A stretch of DNA of 64,000 nt from Anaspis maculata (Eukaryota; Arthropoda; Insecta; Coleoptera; Scraptiidae): NCBI GenBank assembly GCA_949128115.1, contig OX421962.1, positions 103,322,836 through 103,386,835 on the forward strand, given 5' to 3'. The notes below the pieces were generated by a model. It did no database searches and had not been told where the DNA came from. It saw nothing but the letters and a program-made list of their open reading frames with translations. A program made the position numbers and the translations under genes. Of the stretch, positions 56,313 through 64,000 are shown one piece after another. Within the stretch, counting starts at the first letter, position 1; each line of letters starts with the position of its first letter.

Positions 56313-57546
56313 TACAGGGTGATTCACCACCAAATGGACATAGCCTAAGGGTAAGTCCAGTTTTTCCAGGCGAACCAGGATCTGGTTTTGAAATTTTTCT
56401 AACGCTGTTCGTTTCGAAGCTACAGGATGATTCATGTATTTCGTAGATTTTTTTGACAAGCCATAACTTCAGAACGACCAGATGGATTGGATTGAAATTT
56501 TGTGGGTTGACTCTTCTATTGATATTTGACACATCGTCCTATCAAAAAGTTCGAAATTTCCAGGGTTGGCCTTGAAAAAAAAAAGTCAAAGTTTTTTCCA
56601 AAAAAAGACATTCTGTATGCATATTATTCAAAATTCATTCTCATGTTCAGAAACTACAAGAAACATGCTATTGAAACCGCAAAAAAATTGCTTGGCACCA
56701 TTAAGCTGTCAAAAGAAAATTGATAATCCTGATGATTTTTGAGGTAAGTATTTTTTTAAAACTTATATTTTCAAATATTCACAAATGATCTATCATGGCC
56801 CCAAATTTCAGCTGTTTCGTCAGAAAAATAAAAATGACATTTTTCTCGTTTTCTCAGTAGAAACCAAAAGTTTCAGCAGAATTTTCAAAAAATTATTGTT
56901 ACGTCCCTCAGCTTCACTTCTATCCCAAATTGAGCTGAAGTTGAGGGACGTAACAAAAATTTTTTGAAAATTCTGATGAAATTTTTTGTTACTACTGAAA
57001 AAACGAGAAAAATGTCATTTTTATTTTTCTGACGAAACGTCTAAAATTCAGGGCCATAATAGATCATTCGCAAATATTTGGAAGTATCAATTTACAAAAA
57101 AATCCTAACCTCAAAAATCATTACGATTATCAAAATTTTCTTGACAGCTCAATGGTGCCAAGCAATTTTTTTTGCGATATTATTAGCACCTTTTATGTAG
57201 CTTCTGAATTTTAAAATGAATTTCGAAAAAAATGCATACAGAATGTTTTTTTCTAAAAAAGCTTTGAAGTTTTTTTAACAAGGCCGGCCCTGGGAACTTC
57301 AAACTGTTTGTTAAGGCAATATGTTAGATATCAATAGAAAAATCAACCCACAAAATTTCAATCCAATCTATTCGGTTGTTCTAAAGATTGTTCTAAGGCT
57401 TGTCCAAAAATTCGACAAAATACATGAATCACCCTGTAACTTTGAAACAAACAGTGTTAGAAAAATTCCAAAGCCAGATCCTGGTTTTCCAGGAAAAACT
57501 GGACCTACCCTTAGGCTATGTCCATTTGGTGGTGAATCACCCTGTA
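56313..57546. mobile_element. Near-perfect palindrome, 1234 bp, TACAGGGTG ends
   Basis: Ends TACAGGGTGATTCACCACC / GGTGGTGAATCACCCTGTA are flanked by TA on both sides. The arms meet at about 56925, where ttgttacgtccctcagctt pairs with aagttgagggacgtaacaa across a loop of roughly 20 bases. Mirror open frames on each arm are not genes. Confidence 0.85.
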
Positions 57547-57917
57547 TAATCTTGAAAAAACAAAAACTTGCAAAATTCTGAAAACAAAAAATACTTGACA
57601 AAACTAATACATATTTGGTATATGAAAGGTAAGTATCTACCATCCATGGTATCTACTAGGTCTGTGAGTAGAAGGTACTAGTTATACCTATACCAAGGGC
57701 CGGTATTTCCGAGGGTATTTCCATTCCCTCAAAAAGTTTTGGATAGGCTCTTTGTCAAATAAACCCTGCGCAGAGCGTAGAGCGCAAAGCTGATCAGCCA
57801 AACAGACTATCCGAAATGTTACCAAGAGATGAAAATTCTTGCCCTTCCTCAGATACTTTCTGAGAAAAAAAAAACTAATATCTATAGTTTTCAACAAATG
57901 CAACAAAGTTCAATAAA
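57547..57917. other. Spacer between palindrome and microsatellite
   Basis: Nothing recognised. Confidence 0.35.
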
Positions 57918-57956
<39 letters not shown>

Positions 57957-58038
57957 CACTACCACTACCACTACCACTACCACTACCACTACCACTACCA
58001 CTACCACTACCACTACCACTACTACTACTACTACTACA
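57918..58038. repeat. (ACT)n / (ACCACT)n microsatellite, ~120 bp
   Basis: Tac-tac units give way to (ccacta)n and back to (cta)n. The long Thr-only and Val-only open frames here are artefacts. Confidence 0.95.
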
Positions 58039-58087
58039 GTATTTCTAACGCATATGTTGGATTTCACAGCCGCCCGAGATGTCATCA

Positions 58088-58771
58088 TACAGGGTGATCC
58101 AAAAGTGTCGGACCATCTCAACGAACGGTGCGTAATATGGAGGAATGGCGTAATTAGAGTGCTGGAAAGTTGTTGAAAAAATTTCATGTCTTTTGATTTT
58201 GAAGTTATGGAGGGACAAAAGTTGGTCCTTCGATTGCTTCTATTTCCGTTGTTTCAAAAGATTTTAGTAAACTGTTTATTGAAAAATAATAAGTACAAAA
58301 AATCAACCTCTGAATCGGTACTGAATTTTTGTTTTCTTTACAGGGTGAATCATAAACTACAAAAATTTAAGTTCTCCCCCCCAAAAAAAAACCGGAAGCA
58401 ATATAATTCGAATAAAATGAATTGTGTTTCATAGTTTTATTGTGCTCTACATAGGTCATGGGACCAATGTGGCTGTTTGCGCAGGTACTTTTAAAAATAA
58501 TAATTTTTAGAATTCATGACTCACCCTGTATACAAAACAGAAATTCTTTGCAGATTCAGAGGTTGATTTTTTTGTACTTGTCCTTTCTCCATGAACAGTT
58601 TACTGAAATCTCTTGGAACAACGAAAATAGAAGCGATCGAAGGACCAACTTTTGTCCTTCCATAACTTCAAAATTAGAAAACACAGATTTTTTCAACAAT
58701 TTTCCAGCACCCCACTACACTTCCATGTTACGCACCTTCACGGTGGACCGATACTTTTGAATCACCCTGTA
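58088..58771. mobile_element. Palindromic element, TACAGGGTGATCC ends
   Basis: The arms pair, e.g. gaccatctcaacgaacg with gtgcgtaa...-type partners and ggacaaaagttggtcct with aggaccaacttttgtcc. A second pair of acagggtgaatca (58344) / tgactcaccctgt (58517) marks a nested element near the centre. Confidence 0.8.
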
Positions 58772-58920
58772 GTTTGAATTTTAATATTAACTACCGAGTA
58801 AACTACGCAACGAAATTATTGTCGTACTCCAAATTTGACCCTTTTTCAAAACAAGAAAACTCCCGACTGGTTTGAACAATTTCAATTCGGTTCGAAGCAT
58901 TTGAGAGTTTGATTCTCTAG

Positions 58921-60356
58921 GTATAGAATCGTATTAATTCGAAGATTGATAGATGTCAACTTGAGTTTCTACAGGGTGTTGAAGAAAGTAGTGCAACATT
59001 TATAAAGTTTGACATACTCCCATTTGAGATAAAACTGTTTCTTTTGAATTTCAACATCAATGGCATGTAGCTAAAGTTCATATCTCGAAACAGTTTTTGA
59101 TTTATCTCTTTATCTCTTTTATTTACAGGGTGGTATCAAAAAAACGACTTTTTGGTCTTCTAGTGATAACATTTTTCCTTCTTTACCAATTTTCTGAATC
59201 CAGGGCTCATATTGAAGCTGAAGCCTTAGGAAAGTCAACCCAATAAACATAATTGACTCAAGACCAATATTCAAAATATAGGGTGGCATCAAAAGTGACA
59301 TATGAATTTGTCTGTCCAGGAATCCGACCGGGTGGAGAATTAAACTAAAATCAACATTATTTTCGGATGAGGCATTCATTCTGAGCACTCTTTAATGATT
59401 CATGATTGATTGTGGCAAGAACTTTGGATGGAGGGCCCAAATTGCAGCCGCATGTTTTCCAAGGAGAAGCAGCGCTATAATTCACCTGCAAATGCCGTAA
59501 CCAGTGTTACGGAAAACAGAGCGAAGAGAACTGTCTGTTTCCAATTGTTTCGAATTTTGTATCGTTGGTTACGGACATTTTCGGACCAGCGAGAAAGCTG
59601 ATTCTTCCTCAGAAACACTCAATTCTAATTTGGTCCCTCTTTCGATCATTCTGGTGACAATCAATCATGAACATCAAAGAGTGTTCAGAATGAATGCCTC
59701 ACCCGAAAACAATGTGGATTTTAGTTTAATTCTCCACCCGGTCGGATTCCTGGACAGATAAATTCATATGTTTTTTATTTTTTATTTTATTCAATTGTCT
59801 TATTTTACGAGGCGGCATTCAGCTATAAGCTGCTCTACCATGCAACCTCGGGGACAGCACAAAATATCCATGGATGAAGTAGGATTCGAACCCACACAGG
59901 GCAGCGCGAATGGTTTGGCTTGTCATCACCTGTACCACTCGGCTACCACCGCTCCATGTCACTTTTGAGGCCACCCTATATTTTGAATGTTGGTCTTGAG
60001 TCGATTATGTTTATTGGGTTTTCTTACTTAAGGCTTCAGCTTCAATATGAGCCCTGGATTCAGAAAATTGGTGAAAAAGGGAAAATGTTATCACCAGAAG
60101 ACCAAAAAGTTGTTTTTTCGATACCACCCTGTAAATAAAAGAGATAGAGATAAACCAAAAATCGTTCTGAGATATGAACTTAGCTACATACCATGTTGGT
60201 AAGTTGGAATGATGTTGGAATTCAAAAGGAACAGTTTTATTTCAAATGGGAGAATTTCGAACTTTAAAAATGTTGCACTACTTTCTTCAACACCCTGTAG
60301 AAATGGGTGACATTTCAAGCTGACATCTATCAATCTTCGAATTGATACGATTCTAT
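58921..60356. mobile_element. Palindrome with nested TACAGGGTG ends, carrying a SINE
   Basis: Outer arms agaatcgtattaattcgaag / cttcgaattgatacgattct enclose TACAGGGTGTTGAAGAAAG (58970) / CTTTCTTCAACACCCTGTA (to 60299). Inside these, acagggtggtatcaaaaaaac (59127) pairs with its partner near 60128. The spacer is about 59413-59655. The right arm contains a SINE at 59771-59955. Confidence 0.82.
59771..59955 (-). mobile_element. tRNA-derived SINE, ~185 bp
   Basis: On the minus strand it starts ggagcggtGGTAGCCGAGTGGTA (pol III A box, 59933-59948). It carries GGTTCGAATCC (B box, 59882-59892) and ends in an A-rich tail aataaaataaaaaataaaaa (from 59790 down). The intact partner arm reads gtgacatatgaatt at the same place, so the insertion point and a short cat/acat duplication can be read directly. 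Confidence 0.82.
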
Positions 60357-60693
60357 TCACCTTATTCGTGAATGAAATGCATCATGGGAAACGGGTCCCC
60401 ACAGCGTAGGTAAAGTAGATAACTACTATATTGCATAGATGTCAGTTCGACTTCTTCCAGTCAAGTGTCGTATTTGAAATTGTCATTACGAGCAGGGATC
60501 GTTTACGTTCCAAGTACACGCAGCTTTCCGAATTTTCTCTCATCTTCGTTATTTTGTCTTGTTATTGCTGCTGCTGTTGTAACCGGTTATTGTTATCGTT
60601 TGTGGCTACTGCTAAATTACTGAGTTTGATATGTTGATCCATGTTGTGAAATACCGACCTACCAATGGTGGGAAGTCGCAATCAGCAAAGGGG
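60357..60693. other. Spacer, nothing recognised
   Basis: No supported gene; tgctgctgctg-like short repeat near 60568. Confidence 0.35.
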
Positions 60694-60915
60694 TATACAA
60701 GGTGCTGTGTAGCTGGCTCACGGACCTGGCTGCAAGTCCGACACAGCCGAAAGTCGAAATGTTTCAATTCACGCGTTCACCAAAGACGAAAGAAGATAAA
60801 GGTCTGGGTAAAGTGCGTAGAAAAAGGAGTTGTGAAAAGGACTCATGCCAGCCTACAAAATGCCACAAGGTTTGCGGCGTACACTTCATTACATCGGGGA
60901 AGAAAAGTTACGACG
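60694..60915 (+). pseudogene. Possible THAP-type zinc-finger fragment
   Basis: Across two frames the text reads RCCVAGS.., then SIHAFTKDERR, then KVRRKRSCEKDSCQPTKCHK and VCGVHFITS. THAP domains have C2CH spacing: an N-terminal CxxxC pair, a central W.. block with PTK, and a C-terminal CxxHF. The PTKxxxVCxxHF end fits. The first cysteine pair and the tryptophan are damaged or frame-shifted. It may come from a THAP-carrying transposon or gene copy; it cannot fold as read. Confidence 0.5.
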
Positions 60916-61639
60916 ATAAACTGCCAAGGTCCGTCGTCTTGCTGGCTTCCACATTGCACCACTTCAGCGTTTCATAAGGATACATCGCACCATCCAAGCT
61001 GATTCAAGCACTGGAGAGCCGTTCCACTGGAGAATGACATGGGAATGACTGAAGAAACCACAAATTACAAACACTTGAATAATACCATAGTGATGATAAA
61101 TATTATTTTGTTTCTATGTCACTGGCGACGGGCGCGCTCTTGTTGTGTTGACATTATAAATAAAGTTGACATGAGAAAATCTGGTGCATTTTGGTTTGGG
61201 ACTCAATCCCCCCAGATATCTCCACTTCAACATATGGTCAAAAGATGGCAGAGGAATTTCGAATAAGGTAGGGAACCTGATTGTCACGTGACCGGCCGAC
61301 CGGCGTAAGGGAAGCGCATTCTGGCGAACCGTTTGTTTACTCACAGGCCTCGCGGAGTCAAGGACTGACAGCTGTCGGCATCGCGGAAGGCCATAGGCGT
61401 CCGTCCCAACGGGCTGTAGCTGTCACGAACGTCAGATGTGTTCATTTTGGTACCCAGAGCCTGTCCAGAGCCATTTGTATGTAGGCAAATGTGCAGAGCA
61501 AGTATCCATCACTTGCTGTTGTGTTTGATGGATACAGCGACCAACCCGCAGCACCAAAAGAGAAGAACAGAGACGACGTGCTGCTAGAAAGTCTTGTCCA
61601 AATATGATTTTCGGTGAGCAGACAACAGCAACCGCCTCA
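60916..61639. other. Spacer, nothing recognised
   Basis: Several short open frames but no motif. GC content rises near 61280-61480. Confidence 0.35.
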
Positions 61640-61960
61640 GAGGAAATTTGAAGCAACGATCTAAACAAATTTGGGTTTATAGACATGCTGAGATTGCTGG
61701 GGACGCGCTTCGAGCAGAAAGGAGTAGGAGTTAGGCAGGCACCTAACGTTGCCGACTTCGTAATCGTCAATACAGCCCTAGAAGTGGCATCATCAGGAAG
61801 CACTGCCATCATCGTCGACAACACCGTCTCCACGTAATGCTCATTGCCCTCGCCCATCTCGGTGACCGTGCCCTCATGCTGCAATCTGACACCAGTAAGA
61901 TACAGCGCAGATTGCTGGTATGGAAGACATTGTTAGCACATGCTGTATCTTGGTGTGACA
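61640..61960 (+). pseudogene. Possible PIN/XPG-like nuclease fragment (transposon-associated)
   Basis: The frame from about 61684 reads DMLRLLGTRFEQKGVGVRQA then PNVADFVIVNTALEVASSGS. A shift gives MLIALAHLGDRALMLQSDTS then KIQRR. The pattern (..qA..DaD.lIvntAle.a, then LIALAh..d..ml) resembles a nuclease-like domain found in repeated insect proteins. The identification is tentative and the frame is broken. Confidence 0.4.
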
Positions 61961-62959
61961 AGACAAGGGCGTTGTATGGAAAGGGGAAGAAAAAGACGTA
62001 CTCCTAAGGCGTAAGGCGAGCACTGCAATTTACAGCAAGTCAAAACATTCGAAGATCTGGAAGACCATGAAGCACACCCGAGAAAGTTCGATAAAATTGA
62101 CTGGTGGGTTCTCATGGTCCAAAGACTCACTGAACCAGAAATCAGCTTCAGGCGAATTTGTTCCCGGTATTTATGGTATAAAGTCTACATAGATTGACTG
62201 GGCTAGGCAAGGACGTCTGGGCTAGGTGATGTGAGACAGAATGACAGCAACAGCACCGGACCCCGCAAATTTCCTGCTTGCTCCGCTCATGGTCAACTTT
62301 GACAAATAGCTGAATTTTATCCCCTCCCATCGGCCCCTAGTAACGGATGATTGCGTAACCCTTGTACAGCCAAAGCTGTCGATAATCTAGCAACCCTAGA
62401 ATAAGGTGAATACCTAGAGAATCAAGCTCTCAAATGGTCCGAGCAGAATTGGAATTGTTCAAACCAGTCGGGAGTTCTCTTGTTTTGAAAAAGGGTGAAA
62501 TTTGGAGTACGACAATAATTTCGTTGCGTAGTTTAGTTACCTATAAAATATTATGTTTATTTAACAATTTTTTCATGGACACCACTTCCACTTCCAGATG
62601 CAACTTCACTTTTACCAATTCACCTATATAGATGCTGGCATGTGTGCTTGCGGGTTATGGGTTGTGGCTTTTTGTTTTGCAGATCTGATGTACTCAGGGC
62701 AATCTGTTGCGGATACGGTTGATTTTTCAATTCGGGGTGTATTCGAGGTGGTGTCGGCAATCGGCATGACCGAACGCACGTGGCGACAAAAGCTGTTGTT
62801 CTGTTCTGTCACGATGGCAGGCAACTGGAGGGCGCTGTTGCCAACTTCATGTGTAAGTTTGTCGTGTGATCTATCATCGCAATAGGCAATTATGTAAACC
62901 AAACAGACCAAAATATAAGTCAGTATCGTTGTCCTCTAAAAAAAAAATAATAAGAAAAG
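61961..62959. other. Spacer, nothing recognised
   Basis: No supported gene. The text ttgttttgaaaaagggt...aatttggagtacgacaata near 62480 matches, inverted, the stretch near 58820-58860, so part of this is repeat. Confidence 0.4.
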
Positions 62960-63370
62960 AAGAACAGGCAGGCTTCAGGAGAGCAAGATCCATAATCGAC
63001 ATTCTCATGGTACTACAATAAAAAATCCACGAGGCTCTTGCAAACAAACAAGAGGTTATGGCGGTCTTTTTTGAATTGGAGAAGGCATGCGACATGACTT
63101 GAAAACATGGGATTGAATCCTTTGATGATACTTAGGTACTAATCTAGTGGTCTCAGAAACTGAAGTCAGAGAGTTGTGCTGATCCAAAATGTCGTCGAGT
63201 ACCTACTAGTATTGTGGGCCCTTTCCTTCTCTTGCTTTCTGTCAATGACATTGAAATCATCAATTCTCATGTAACATTATCTGCCGATGACACGTCTACT
63301 GCCCTTTCTGCTGATAACTGTGAGGTTCCCAGCTTGAGGGCTTCTGTGGTGATTTTCCAAGGTTGCAACT
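62960..63370 (+). pseudogene. LINE reverse-transcriptase fragments
   Basis: Plus frame: EEQAGFRRARSIIDILMVLQ, then EALANKQEVMAVFFELEKAC (the QAGFR.grs and AVF.DLEKAyD motifs). After a gap, SIVGPFLLLLSVNDIEIINS and LSADDTSTALSAD (the YADD box as SADD) follow. Stops and deletions separate the parts. Confidence 0.7.
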
Positions 63371-64000
63371 AACGTTTAAAGTCGTGCGTTTTTCAAGTGT
63401 ACTGATATAGTTTTTACCTTGTTTTTGCTCAAGGAATCTTTGATATCTCCTGTATAAATGTACGTGTGGCCTGAAAATCGGCATATTTGCATGAAGTTGG
63501 CAACAGTGGCTAATTCGGTTGCGCGGTGTATCGAGAATGTTGATTAGTTGAACCACAAAACCTTGTCACCGTGCAGAGGACGGAACGTGGACCGAAACGG
63601 TCGATGTCACCTCCTTGGAGCCCATGATTTGAATGTTTATAATACTTCAGAGATTTTAGGCAACAAATTTGAAAACCGCATTGCTGGAAAGCGATTGGTA
63701 CAGGTGGAACAAGCAAAATCGAAGAACGCTACTCCTCATGTCATCCACCCGGAACAAAGTCGGACTGCAGCTTACAGATCGTTTCGCCTTGAACTACAAT
63801 TTTGGACTTCGCGTAAGTTGATTGACGCTAGCTTATAATACAGCTACAGCAATCATGAAAAATATTGTTGTGGAAAAAATGAGACTCATCAAGTTTTTTT
63901 TTTCAAGATGATGCGGGGATTGTACTCGGCTTTCACTTTTCTCTATTATTGCCAAAATTGAAAAATGGCGCTGGAATACCCAACACTTGCCCAGAAAATT
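63371..64000. other. Right edge, nothing recognised
   Basis: A 96-codon frame (63548-63838) shows no motif. No repeat partner seen. Confidence 0.35.

Noticed and set aside
57829..58176. Long Thr-repeat and Val-repeat frames on the two strands
   Set aside because: Produced by the (ACT)n/(ACCACT)n microsatellite; no promoter, splice or conserved flank.
59882..59955. Functional tRNA gene on the minus strand
   Set aside because: A and B boxes are present, but the cloverleaf arms do not pair well and an A-rich tail plus empty-site evidence indicate a SINE.

Overview
This window looks like a piece of an insect nuclear genome: AT-rich, intron-containing, and packed with transposable elements. Five gene units encode or once encoded chemosensory receptors of the insect odorant-receptor (7tm_6) family. 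The receptor style and the many short 'taggtacctac'-type words suggest a sap-feeding hemipteran, but that is inference; the sequence alone only supports 'insect'.

Receptor genes. OR-A (1207-3329, minus) has four exons here and runs off the left edge. OR-B (23421-25431, minus) is complete: 5 exons, 385 aa. OR-C (32690-40605, minus) is a wrecked pseudogene. OR-D (44436-47592, minus) is complete: 6 exons, 386 aa. OR-E (49732-50792, plus) is a divergent receptor whose last exons are not found. The four minus-strand genes share one architecture: a TATA-like box, a first coding exon of only 6-18 bp, a long exon 2, a 100 bp exon 3 (fused to exon 2 in OR-B), then exons of 105, 156 and 60 bp. OR-C and OR-D lie in a local segmental duplication that also carries a Gypsy pol remnant.

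Most of the rest is mobile DNA. 5.7-14.8 kb: hairpin elements, two hAT-type elements with 8-bp target duplications, and a pogo-like transposase whose middle is replaced by other elements. 16-22.7 kb: LINE fragments and long foldbacks. 25.8-31.4 kb: small MITEs, a second pogo-like element, a foldback and a LINE 3' end. 33.1-39.9 kb: a nested insertion inside OR-C exon 3, consisting of three 189-bp MITEs with a 6.18-kb coding-less LTR retrotransposon inside the third. 41.5-43 kb and 48.4-49.1 kb: Gypsy pol remnants. 45.1-46.4 kb and 51.3-52.4 kb: related LINE copies. 56.3-60.4 kb: three palindromic elements with TACAGGGTG-type ends, one carrying a tRNA-derived SINE. 60.7-63.4 kb: decayed THAP-like, nuclease-like and LINE reading frames.

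The genes do not form an operon-like unit. The picture is a tandem receptor cluster evolving by duplication, intron change and transposon damage. All coordinates come from reading by eye; splice sites are supported by matching exon lengths and phases between paralogues, not by transcripts.
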